Source of the DNA: Alkalibacterium indicireducens | GTDB lineage: Bacteria; Bacillota; Bacilli; Lactobacillales; Carnobacteriaceae_A | NCBI RefSeq assembly: GCF_039522005.1 | Contig: NZ_BAAADA010000063.1 | Span: 1 to 11,780 of the forward strand | DNA: 11,780 nucleotides | Direction of reading: 5' to 3' | In this document: piece after piece, positions 1 to 5,981 of the stretch | Layout of the letters: the number at the start of each line of letters is the position of its first letter | Position numbering within the stretch: position 1 is the stretch's first letter | The notes under the pieces: generated by a model | Seen by the model: only the letters and a program-made list of their open reading frames with translations | Database searches by the model: none | Told to the model about the DNA's origin: nothing | Position numbers and translations under genes: made by a program

Positions 1-252
1 TATTATGAATGAAGTAATTGAATAATTTTTAAAACGCGCTTATGGGGCGTTCAATTTGTGTGCTTATTTTTTAAAAAATACATAAAAACAAGTATTAAAC
101 GAGCTTGTTTGTCTATATTTGGCACTTCCAAAATTTTATTTACGTAAAAAGGGTAAATTCAAACCTATTATGTCAGATCAGCATGCTTCAGCTGACTCAT
201 GGCCGTGAATTAGTGACGTTCGTTCTATAGATGTAATGTCTATCATGTAAAA
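1..252. other. AT-rich intergenic flank, no supported gene
   Basis: This stretch downstream of eno is AT-rich and carries no convincing gene on either strand. On the plus strand a short frame at the very edge (MNEVIE then TAA at 23-25) could be the last codons of a gene lying outside the window, but six codons are too few to judge. A weak AACGC/GCGTT stem lies around 33-51 without a clean T-tract. An AGCATGCT palindrome sits near 179-186 inside a partly paired GTCAG/CTGAC pair. None of these is strong enough to call separately. Confidence 0.5.
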
Positions 253-288
253 GACGCTGAAGGGTTAAGCCCTCCAGCGTCTTTTTTT
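253..288. terminator. Bidirectional terminator closing the glycolytic operon
   Basis: GACGCTG (253-259) pairs with CAGCGTC (275-281), with AGGG/CCCT continuing the stem after one mismatch and a TTAAG loop. A run of seven T follows on the plus strand (282-288), and the minus strand reads TCTTTT after the stem. It begins 15 bases beyond the eno stop codon, so it most likely ends the cggR-gap-pgk-tpiA-gpmI-eno transcript. The T-run on the other side could also end a convergent plus-strand transcript. Confidence 0.85.
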
Positions 289-295
289 GATCTGA

Positions 296-1597
296 TTATT
301 TGTCAGCTAAGTTGTAGAAAGCGTCAATACCTTCGTAAACAGCTAGGTCGCCTAATTGATCTTCGATTCTTAGTAACTGGTTGTATTTTGCAATACGGTC
401 AGTACGTGATAATGAACCAGTTTTGATTTGTCCAGCGTTAAGTGCTACTGAGATGTCAGAAATTGTTGCATCTTCAGTTTCACCAGAGCGGTGAGAGATA
501 ACAGCAGTGTATCCAGCTTTTTTAGCCATTTCAATAGCGTTGAATGTTTCTGTCAACGTACCGATTTGGTTTACTTTGATTAAGATAGAGTTCGCTGTAT
601 CGTTGTCGATACCACGTTTAAGGATTTCAGTGTTTGTAACGAATAAGTCGTCACCAACTAATTGAACTTTGTCGCCTAAGCGTTCAGTTAATAGTTTCCA
701 TCCGTCCCAGTCGTTTTCATCCATACCATCTTCGATTGAGATGATTGGGTACTTGTTTACTAATTCTTCAAGGTAGTCTACTTGTTCTTCAGCGTTACGT
801 TTCGCACCGTTTTCGCCTTCGAATTTAGCATAGTTGTAAACACCGTCTTCGTAGAATTCAGAAGCTGCACAGTCGAATCCTAAGAATACATCTTTACCAG
901 GCTCAAGTCCAACTTTCTTGATAGCTTCTAGAATTGTTTCTACTCCGTCTTCAGTTCCTTCGAACTTAGGAGCGAATCCACCTTCGTCACCAACAGATGT
1001 TTCAAGACCACGGTCTTTAAGGATCGCTTTAAGTGCGTGGAAGATTTCTGCTCCCCAACGTAAAGCTTCTTTGAGTGTTGGTGCGCCAACTGGTAGGACC
1101 ATGAACTCCTGGAATGCGATAGGTGCGTCAGAGTGAGATCCACCGTTAACGATGTTCATCATTGGAGTTGGCAATACTTTAGTGTTTGTTCCTCCAAGGT
1201 AACGGTATAGTGGAAGGTCAAGGTAGTCTGCAGCAGCACGTGCAACAGCGATAGATACGCCTAAGATTGCGTTAGCTCCCAGTTTACCTTTGTTTGGTGT
1301 ACCGTCAAGTTCGATTAACGCTTTGTCGATTCCCATCTGGTCACGTACGTCCATACCGATGATTGCGTCAGCGATCGTTTCGTTTACGTTGTCCACAGCT
1401 TTAGTGACACCTTTACCAAGGTAACGGTCTTTGTCTCCGTCACGTAGTTCAACGGCTTCGTGCTCACCAGTTGAAGCTCCTGAAGGAACCATACCGCGGC
1501 CGAATGCACCTGATTCTGTGATGACTTCTACTTCGATTGTTGGGTTACCACGTGAATCAAGAACTTCGCGTGCAATAACGTCTGTAATAAATGGCAT
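296..1597 (-). CDS. eno: Enolase (phosphopyruvate hydratase)
   Basis: Cytoplasmic glycolytic enzyme that dehydrates 2-phosphoglycerate to phosphoenolpyruvate with Mg2+. At 433 aa it has normal length. By position relative to known enolases, the acid/base residues are E205 (GDEGGFAP) and K341 (in LIKVNQIGTLTET, the family signature). The Mg2+ ligands are D242, E289 and D316, and the SHRSGETED loop (368-376) and K392 contact substrate. The start is well set: ATG at 1597 is preceded by AAAGGAGAG about 7 bases upstream and gives the usual MPFITDVIAREVLDSRGNP beginning. It is the last gene of the operon, 99 bp after gpmI, with a terminator just downstream. I see no clear separate promoter in the 99-bp gap, although a TAAAAT around 1650 could be a weak -10. 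Identity is essentially certain. Confidence 0.98.
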   Translation of the reverse strand: MPFITDVIAREVLDSRGNPTIEVEVITESGAFGRGMVPSGASTGEHEAVELRDGDKDRYLGKGVTKAVDNVNETIADAIIGMDVRDQMGIDKALIELDGTPNKGKLGANAILGVSIAVARAAADYLDLPLYRYLGGTNTKVLPTPMMNIVNGGSHSDAPIAFQEFMVLPVGAPTLKEALRWGAEIFHALKAILKDRGLETSVGDEGGFAPKFEGTEDGVETILEAIKKVGLEPGKDVFLGFDCAASEFYEDGVYNYAKFEGENGAKRNAEEQVDYLEELVNKYPIISIEDGMDENDWDGWKLLTERLGDKVQLVGDDLFVTNTEILKRGIDNDTANSILIKVNQIGTLTETFNAIEMAKKAGYTAVISHRSGETEDATISDISVALNAGQIKTGSLSRTDRIAKYNQLLRIEDQLGDLAVYEGIDAFYNLADK

Positions 1598-1696
1598 TTG
1601 TTTTCTCTCCTTTAATTTTCCTCTTCCATTTCCTGGAATAGGGTTGGTTAATTTATTTTAAATGTCCTCATAAAAGAACAGGTTAAAATCAGTCAG

Positions 1697-3226
1697 TTAT
1701 TTCTGGATCAAGCTTTCGCCAGTCATTTCTTCCGGTTTATCAATACCTAAAAGATCAAGCATCGTTGGAGCCACATCAGCTAGTTTGCCGTCGCCTCTTA
1801 AAGTGACACCTTTTTTCGTCACGATGACTGGAACAGGGACTGTCGTGTGCGCTGTGTGCGGATTACCTTCAGGAGTCAGTTCAGTATCTGCATTCCCGTG
1901 GTCCGCAAAGATGATTGCTGTTCCGCCTTTTTCATGAATCAGATCCACTACTCGGCCGAGGTTCTCATCTACAGCTTCGATTGCTTCAATCGTTTTATCC
2001 AGCATACCTGAGTGTCCAACCATATCCGGGTTGGCATAGTTCAGGATGATGGCATCATGCTTGTCGTTCTTGATATCTTCAACCAGTGCATCAGTGACTT
2101 CATAAGCACTCATTTCAGGTTTTAAGTCATACGTTTCCACCTGAGGTGATGGAATCAGGATACGTTTTTCTCCTGGGAACTCATCATTTGTTCCGCCATT
2201 CATGAAGAATGTCACGTGTGGGTATTTTTCCGTTTCAGCGATACGCAGCTGGTTCAATCCATTATCAGACAATACTTGTCCGATCACGTTTTTCAGGAAT
2301 ACAGGCGGGAACATGATGTCCGCTGCCATGTCAGAAGTATACTGAGTAAAGGTAACAAATTTGATGTTTGACGGCACGTTTCCACGATCGAATTCATCAA
2401 AGTCCGGTTCTGTAATCGCACGGGACAATTGTATCGCACGGTCAGGTCGGAAATTGAAGAATAGAATCGCATCATTGTCGTTTACTGTCGCAACAGGTTT
2501 GCCGTCCTTTTCAATCACGATCGGTTCAATGAATTCGTCCATTGTGTCGTTAGCATAACTAGCTTTTACGGCTTCCACCGGATCGGTCGCTTTTACGCCT
2601 TCACCGTGGAAGATCGCATCGTATGCACGTTTGACACGTGGCCAGCGCGTATCTCTGTCCATTGCATAGAAACGACCAGAAATTGTTGCGATTTCACCGA
2701 CACCTAAATCGTTAACGATTGTCTGAAGCTCGTCGATGAAGCGAGCAGCAGAATCTGGAGCAACGTCACGTCCATCAGTGAATGCATGGATGTACACTTT
2801 GTCGACTCCTTTGTTCTTAGCTGCTTCGATCAAAGCAGTCAGGTGACGCTGATGACTGTGAACGCCTCCGTCCGATACTAGACCGAACAGATGCAGCGCA
2901 GAATCGTTATCTTTGACATGATCGATCGCACCGTTGAAGGCTTCATTCGTTTCAAATTCACCGTCAGCAATGGCCTTGTCGATACGTGTAATACTTTGAT
3001 ATACCACACGTCCTGCTCCAATATTGGTATGCCCAACTTCTGAGTTCCCCATCTGACCTTCCGGCAGCCCGACAGCAAGCCCTGAAGCCTGCATCGTGTT
3101 GTGCGGATACTCATTCCAGTAACGGTCGAAGTTTGGTTTCTCAGCTTGTGCTACGGCATTACCGTACTCTTCTTCTCTCCATCCGAATCCATCAAGGATA
3201 ATGATGGCTACAGGTGCTTTGCTCAT
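1697..3226 (-). CDS. gpmI: 2,3-bisphosphoglycerate-independent phosphoglycerate mutase
   Basis: Interconverts 3- and 2-phosphoglycerate through a phosphoserine intermediate; an Mn2+ metalloenzyme of the alkaline phosphatase superfamily. At 509 aa it matches the family length. Visible catalytic residues are the nucleophile S62 in GNSEVGHTNIG and D12 in ILDGFG. D442 and H443 (ADHGNAD) complete one metal site with D12 and S62; D401 and H405 (NPDMVGHSG) and H460 form the other. H123 (GGVHSH) and DGRD (151-154) lie in the substrate region. The start ATG directly follows the tpiA stop (TAAATG, no gap), and its ribosome site TGGAGG lies inside the tpiA end, so translation is probably coupled to tpiA. 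Mn2+ dependence makes this enzyme pH- and metal-sensitive in Bacillus; whether that holds here is inference. Confidence 0.98.
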   Translation of the reverse strand: MSKAPVAIIILDGFGWREEEYGNAVAQAEKPNFDRYWNEYPHNTMQASGLAVGLPEGQMGNSEVGHTNIGAGRVVYQSITRIDKAIADGEFETNEAFNGAIDHVKDNDSALHLFGLVSDGGVHSHQRHLTALIEAAKNKGVDKVYIHAFTDGRDVAPDSAARFIDELQTIVNDLGVGEIATISGRFYAMDRDTRWPRVKRAYDAIFHGEGVKATDPVEAVKASYANDTMDEFIEPIVIEKDGKPVATVNDNDAILFFNFRPDRAIQLSRAITEPDFDEFDRGNVPSNIKFVTFTQYTSDMAADIMFPPVFLKNVIGQVLSDNGLNQLRIAETEKYPHVTFFMNGGTNDEFPGEKRILIPSPQVETYDLKPEMSAYEVTDALVEDIKNDKHDAIILNYANPDMVGHSGMLDKTIEAIEAVDENLGRVVDLIHEKGGTAIIFADHGNADTELTPEGNPHTAHTTVPVPVIVTKKGVTLRGDGKLADVAPTMLDLLGIDKPEEMTGESLIQK

Positions 3227-3982
3227 TTATTCAGCCGCCTCCAGTAATTGCAGGAAAGAATCTGCTTCCAGGCTTGCTCCACCAACTAATGCACCATCGA
3301 TATCCGGTTGTGCCATTAATTCTTTAATGTTTGCAGGTTTTACTGATCCACCGTACTGGATACGAACAGCATCTGCTACATCTTGTGAATACAAGTCAGC
3401 TACAGTACGACGAACAACTGAAATCGTATCGTTAGCATCTTCAGCTGTCGCTGTTTTACCTGTACCGATAGCCCAGATTGGCTCATAGGCAATAACTAGA
3501 TTGCTTACCTGGTCAGCGCTTAAGCCTTTAAGAGCTGCTTCTACTTGACCGGAAACCAGGTCGTTAGTCTGTCCTGCTTCTTTTTGCTCAAGTGTTTCAC
3601 CCACACAGATGATTGGTACCATGTTGTGGCGGATTACTGCATGTGCTTTTTTGTTGATGTCTTCATCCGTTTCATGGAACAATTCACGACGTTCTGAGTG
3701 ACCGATGATCACATAAGCCACCCCGATATCTTCAAGCGCTTTAGGGCTGATTTCGCCTGTAAATGCACCTTCGTCTTCAAAGTGACAGTTCTGTGCAGCG
3801 ATCTTAAGTTCAGTATCTACTGTTAAATCGATCAGGCTTTGAAGAAATAGACTTGGTGCGCCTATTACAGCATCTACTTTGTCTGCTGAAGGGATGTTTC
3901 CTTTAACAGCATCGATGAACGTTGCCGCTTCAGTCGATGTCTTGTTCATTTTCCAGTTACCAGCGATAATTGGTTTACGCAT
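3227..3982 (-). CDS. tpiA: Triosephosphate isomerase
   Basis: Isomerises dihydroxyacetone phosphate and glyceraldehyde 3-phosphate; cytoplasmic TIM-barrel homodimer. At 251 aa it has typical length. Key residues are visible: N9 and K11 in AGNWKMN, the electrophile H95 in IIGHSERR, the general base E167 at the start of the loop-6 motif AYEPIWAIGTG, and the phosphate-binding YGGSVKP and GGASL segments near the C-terminus. The ATG is preceded by AAGGA seven bases upstream. The stop abuts the gpmI start with no spacer. A 244-bp untranslated gap separates it from pgk, much longer than usual in this operon, and carries a repeat-flanked stem-loop that could affect tpiA mRNA levels (inference). Confidence 0.98.
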   Translation of the reverse strand: MRKPIIAGNWKMNKTSTEAATFIDAVKGNIPSADKVDAVIGAPSLFLQSLIDLTVDTELKIAAQNCHFEDEGAFTGEISPKALEDIGVAYVIIGHSERRELFHETDEDINKKAHAVIRHNMVPIICVGETLEQKEAGQTNDLVSGQVEAALKGLSADQVSNLVIAYEPIWAIGTGKTATAEDANDTISVVRRTVADLYSQDVADAVRIQYGGSVKPANIKELMAQPDIDGALVGGASLEADSFLQLLEAAE

Positions 3983-4054
3983 TCTATCGTCCTTCTTTCT
4001 CTTGTGTAGTTCAGGGAATGTTTCTTACCTTTTGAATCACTCACCGTCAATGCT

Positions 4055-4078
4055 CAGATCAGTCACTCTGCTCATCTG
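4055..4078 (-). other. Small hairpin in the tpiA leader
   Basis: CAGAT (4055-4059) pairs with ATCTG (4074-4078). An inner CAG/CTG stem closes a five-base loop, with three unpaired bases (4071-4073) on one side. It lies about 75 bases upstream of the tpiA start and immediately 3' (in the transcript) of the second direct repeat copy. It may fold as part of the larger repeat structure in this gap. No T-run follows, so it is not a terminator. Confidence 0.4.
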
Positions 4079-4079
4079 T

Positions 4080-4103
4080 TCAAAACGGCTTATCTTGCTT
4101 TTA
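4080..4103. repeat. 24-bp exact direct repeat, copy 1 (pgk-tpiA gap)
   Basis: The 24 bases at 4080-4103 recur exactly at 4198-4221, 118 bp away, in the same orientation. The core reads AAAACGGCTTATC on the plus strand. An identity of this length by chance within 250 bp is very unlikely, so the repeat is real. Its origin (duplication, flanks of an inserted element, or part of a dispersed intergenic repeat family) cannot be told from one locus. Confidence 0.9.
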
Positions 4104-4123
4104 TTATCCAGCAATCCAAGCCT

Positions 4124-4199
4124 GACCTCGCACAAAAATGAAGAATGAGCCATTGCGCAGTTTGCTCATTAGGCGTCATTCCCTATTTTTGTGAAGGTC
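4124..4199 (-). other. Long imperfect stem-loop between the direct repeats
   Basis: Three paired blocks nest in order: GACCT (4124-4128) with AGGTC (4195-4199), CACAAAAAT (4131-4139) with ATTTTTGTG (4185-4193), and AATGAGC (4144-4150) with GCTCATT (4164-4170). A 13-base apical loop and an asymmetric internal loop separate them. In the transcript this forms a ~76-nt hairpin just after pgk, flanked by the 24-bp repeats. There is no U-run after it, so it is not a standard terminator. An mRNA processing or stability element, or a small MITE-like or dispersed repeat, are the likely readings. Confidence 0.6.
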
Positions 4200-4221
4200 A
4201 AAACGGCTTATCTTGCTTTTA
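4198..4221. repeat. 24-bp exact direct repeat, copy 2 (pgk-tpiA gap)
   Basis: Exact second copy of the repeat at 4080-4103, ending only 5 bases from the pgk stop codon. Its first two bases also pair at the base of the long stem-loop, so repeat and hairpin form one composite unit. Confidence 0.9.
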
Positions 4222-4226
4222 GTAAA

Positions 4227-5414
4227 TTATTTGTCTGAAATAGCTGCGATACCTGGAAGTTCTTTTCCTTCAAGGTATTCCAGTGAAGCTCCGCCACCTG
4301 TTGAGATGTGACTGAAGTCTTCTTCAAATCCAAGCTGCTGAGCAGCAGTCGCAGAGTCTCCGCCACCGATGATCGTTGTAGCATCTTCAAGTTTTGCCAG
4401 TGCTTCACAGACTTTGATTGTACCTTGAGCGAAGTTGCTCATTTCGAACACACCCATTGGTCCATTCCATACAACAGTCTTCGCATCTTTCAATTCGTTT
4501 TCAAACAGTTCAACTGTTTTCGGTCCGATATCCAGACCCATCTTGCCTTCAGGTATGTTTTCTCCAACTATTTCAGTTTCAACATCATTAGAGAATTCTG
4601 CAGCTACGATAGAATCAACAGGCAGGACAAGCTTATCTCCAGCTTTGTCGATCAGTTCTTTAGCTAGAGACACTTTATCTTCCTCAACTAATGAATTACC
4701 GATGTCGTGTCCTAAAGCTTTGTAGAATGTATAAGTCATTCCCCCACCGACAAGAACTTTGTCAGCTTTAGCGATAAGGTTTTCGATGACGCCGATTTTA
4801 TCTGAAACTTTTGCTCCACCTAAAATAGCAACGAATGGGCGCTTAGGCTCATCGACTGCGCCACCGATGAAGTTGATTTCCTTTTCAACCAGGAATCCGA
4901 CAGCTGATTCAAGGTTTGACGCGATACCTACGTTTGATGCGTGAGCACGGTGAGCCGTACCAAATGCATCGTTAACGTAAACGTCGCCTAGGCTTGCCCA
5001 GTATTTACCTAATTCAGGATCGTTTTTGCTTTCTTTCTTACCGTCAACATCTTCAAACCGTGTGTTTTCAAACATCAGTACGTCACCGTCAGCTAGTTCA
5101 GCTACTGCTTTTTCAAGCTCTTCTCCACGAGTTTGAGCAACAAACTTCACATCTTTTCCGAGTAACTCACCTAGACGCTCAGATACAGGTTTCATTGATA
5201 GACCAGCTTTATCTTCTTCGGTCTTCACGCGTCCCAAGTGAGAAAAGACGATTACTTTTCCGCCTTGTTCAAGAATGTACTGTAAGGTTGGCAGTGCTGC
5301 CTGGATACGGTTGTCGTTTGTAATTTTTCCGTCCTTCATCGGTACGTTAAAATCAGCACGGACCAGTACTTTCTTGCCACTTAATTCTAAATCTTTAACT
5401 GTCTTCTTTGCCAT
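4227..5414 (-). CDS. pgk: Phosphoglycerate kinase
   Basis: Transfers the acyl phosphate of 1,3-bisphosphoglycerate to ADP, the first ATP-yielding step of lower glycolysis; cytoplasmic two-domain monomer. At 395 aa it is full length. The N-domain substrate site is visible as RADFNVP (19-25; R19, D21, N23), R36, SHLGR (58-62), R119 (ENTRF) and R156 (TAHRAH). The C-domain nucleotide site includes GGAKVSDKI (199-207), GPMGVFE (318-324) and GGGDSATA (350-357). ATG at 5414 is preceded by AAAGGTAGGAC, a moderate ribosome site. The gap to gap is 567 bp, unusually long for the operon, because an IS605-like remnant and a terminator hairpin lie there. I find no convincing promoter in the last 60 bases before pgk, so expression probably depends on read-through or a promoter further upstream. 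Confidence 0.98.
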   Translation of the reverse strand: MAKKTVKDLELSGKKVLVRADFNVPMKDGKITNDNRIQAALPTLQYILEQGGKVIVFSHLGRVKTEEDKAGLSMKPVSERLGELLGKDVKFVAQTRGEELEKAVAELADGDVLMFENTRFEDVDGKKESKNDPELGKYWASLGDVYVNDAFGTAHRAHASNVGIASNLESAVGFLVEKEINFIGGAVDEPKRPFVAILGGAKVSDKIGVIENLIAKADKVLVGGGMTYTFYKALGHDIGNSLVEEDKVSLAKELIDKAGDKLVLPVDSIVAAEFSNDVETEIVGENIPEGKMGLDIGPKTVELFENELKDAKTVVWNGPMGVFEMSNFAQGTIKVCEALAKLEDATTIIGGGDSATAAQQLGFEEDFSHISTGGGASLEYLEGKELPGIAAISDK

Positions 5415-5477
5415 GTGTAAAGTCCTACCTTTCTGTTTAGAAAACTAAATCTGTTGACTCTTTCTCTATAACTTCAC

Positions 5478-5505
5478 AAAAAAAGGGGGAAGCGCGATCC
5501 CCTTT
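5478..5505 (-). terminator. Rho-independent terminator between gap and pgk
   Basis: On the minus strand AAAGGGG (5505-5499) pairs with CCCCTTT (5488-5482) around a ~10-base loop, and seven T follow (5484-5478). It is oriented to stop transcripts coming from gap before they reach pgk. It could set the ratio of the abundant cggR-gap message to the longer five-enzyme message by partial termination. That role is inference; the hairpin and U-run are directly visible. Confidence 0.75.
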
Positions 5506-5638
5506 ATTCAGTTTGAACAGCCCAATTTTTTGCTTGCGCATCAATCGTTGTGTCCTCTTAAATAGTAGAGTATTAGCTCCCCCGCTTATTTATTACTTTA
5601 CAATAGAGTTGTTTCTATCCTTAGATATTCGCTGAATA
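5506..5638. other. Remaining gap-pgk spacer
   Basis: This is AT-rich spacer between the IS605-like element and the terminator. On the minus strand it begins with TATTCAGCGAATATC, which holds a 5-bp stem TATTC/GAATA and would be the target-side sequence next to the element. A TTGTAA and a TAATAC are present but 22 bases apart, too far for a normal promoter. A 34-codon frame starting at 5541 runs through the terminator and has no support as a gene. Confidence 0.5.
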
Positions 5639-5646
5639 GTGAACTA

Positions 5647-5682
5647 CCCACCACTTAAATCCTCCGGATTTTGAAGTGGGGG
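5647..5682 (-). repeat. Right-end hairpin of the IS605-like element
   Basis: AAATCC (5657-5662) pairs with GGATTT (5666-5671) around TCC. CCACTT (5651-5656) pairs with AAGTGG (5674-5679) after a two-base bulge, and CCC (5647-5649) with GGG (5680-5682) across a bulged A. This is the subterminal imperfect palindrome expected next to the 3' cleavage site of an IS605 right end and the terminal stem of an omega RNA. Confidence 0.7.
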
Positions 5683-5811
5683 CTTCCTACGAACTCCATT
5701 CTTGTCTGCACAGGTTTCATGCAGACAGAGGAATCGGATATGGGTAGGCTCAAAAGGCAGTCCCTGCCTCATAGGTTTTCTTTTACTTGGCTAACGCCAA
5801 GGAATACTCAG

Positions 5812-5851
5812 TAGGCTTGGTTGTCGCCTATATAGACTTGGTTATCGTCTA
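5812..5851 (-). repeat. Tandem hairpin repeat with a compensatory base change
   Basis: Two 19-base units (5812-5830 and 5833-5851, period 21) differ at three positions only. Two of those differences, at unit positions 4 and 16, pair with each other (G-C in one unit, A-T in the other), so TAGGC/GCCTA became TAGAC/GTCTA. The third lies in the loop. The stem is therefore conserved while its sequence drifts, which supports function as RNA or single-stranded DNA structure. Confidence 0.75.
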
Positions 5852-5858
5852 TATATAA

Positions 5859-5867
5859 AGTATACCA
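5859..5867 (-). promoter_or_regulatory. Putative extended -10 promoter inside the element
   Basis: The minus strand reads TGGTATACT, an extended -10 box (TGnTATACT; hexamer at 5864-5859). No good -35 is present at 16-18 bases; GGTTAA at 16 is weak. In complete relatives this position would drive tnpA or tnpB; here it would start a transcript directly into the hairpin chain. Confidence 0.5.
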
Positions 5868-5889
5868 AATGAGAATGACATTAACCACT

Positions 5890-5905
5890 TCAAGCTATCG
5901 CTTGA
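5890..5905 (-). repeat. Small perfect hairpin next to the left end
   Basis: TCAAGC (5890-5895) and GCTTGA (5900-5905) form a perfect 6-bp stem with a TATC loop, between the left-end palindrome and the putative promoter. Confidence 0.55.
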
Positions 5906-5974
5906 CCGAAATTCATCTCCCACTTTCACTGGTGCTTCGCACCCATACGCTTAGAAGTGGGAGACTTCTTTCGG
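5906..5974 (-). repeat. Left-end palindrome of the IS605-like element
   Basis: CCGAAA (5906-5911) pairs with TTTCGG (5969-5974). TCTCCCACTT (5916-5925) pairs perfectly with AAGTGGGAGA (5955-5964), and an inner GGTGC-TTC-GCACC hairpin occupies 5931-5943. A 69-base structure of this kind eleven bases after the gap stop fits an IS605 left end. It could also act as a 3' stem protecting the gap message. Confidence 0.7.
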
Positions 5975-5981
5975 AATTACG

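Larger units (their letters stand above)
5639..5852 (-). ncRNA. Predicted omega-RNA-like structured RNA
   Basis: On the minus strand, downstream of a TATACT box, six consecutive hairpins follow: stems at 5829-5837/5847-5855 (9 bp, at the 5' edge), 5812-5816/5826-5830, 5786-5791/5796-5801 (CTTGGC/GCCAAG), 5755-5760/5764-5769 (AGGCAG/CTGCCT), 5703-5710/5720-5727 (TGTCTGCA/TGCAGACA), and the right-end hairpin 5647-5656/5674-5682. Nearly all pairs are perfect. In TnpB systems an RNA from the right end, the omega RNA, ends at the element border and uses the adjacent flank as guide. By that analogy the guide here would start at 5638 (TATTCAGCG...). Transcription start and 3' end are inferred; the hairpins and family-like right end are seen. 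Confidence 0.6.
5639..5981 (-). mobile_element. IS200/IS605-type element lacking tnpA and tnpB (PATE-like)
   Basis: The minus strand begins just after the gap stop codon and ends near GGGTAGTTCAC. Its right part contains the GAAGCCCCCACTT ... AAGTGG.GGGTAGTTCA signature that I recognise from right ends of IS605/IS1341 elements. Its left part is a large palindrome typical of left ends. The ends share a GAAGTGGG..CTTC motif. There is no room for, and no trace of, a Y1 transposase or TnpB endonuclease gene in the ~343 bp. It therefore looks like an internally deleted or non-autonomous element (palindrome-associated transposable element) that would need proteins in trans. The left boundary lies after TTTAA at 5986-5982, a pentamer of the type used as target by several IS605 relatives; exact ends are uncertain by a few bases. 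Confidence 0.75.

Noticed and set aside
1..25. Possible last codons of a plus-strand gene at the left edge
   Set aside because: Only six to seven codons before TAA; no way to test from this window.
918..1136. Plus-strand open frame antisense to eno
   Set aside because: Lies wholly opposite a certain gene, has no ribosome site or recognisable protein features, and arises from the biased codons of the minus strand. The same applies to the other plus-strand frames opposite gpmI, tpiA, pgk, gap, cggR, rbsB and rbsC.
4124..4199. Terminator after pgk
   Set aside because: The hairpin is long and imperfect and lacks a T-run on the minus strand; tpiA, gpmI and eno downstream have no obvious promoter of their own.
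5437..5541. 34-codon minus-strand frame starting MRKQKIGLFKLNK between gap and pgk
   Set aside because: It has an AGAGGA 11 bases upstream but reads straight through the terminator hairpin and its T-run (giving SPFFCE), so it is most likely chance.
5506..5638. pgk promoter from TTGTAA and TAATAC
   Set aside because: Spacing of 22 bases is outside the workable range for sigma-A promoters.
5639..5981. CRISPR array
   Set aside because: The repeated units are two adjacent hairpins with a 21-base period and no unique spacers; the region fits an IS605-type element instead.
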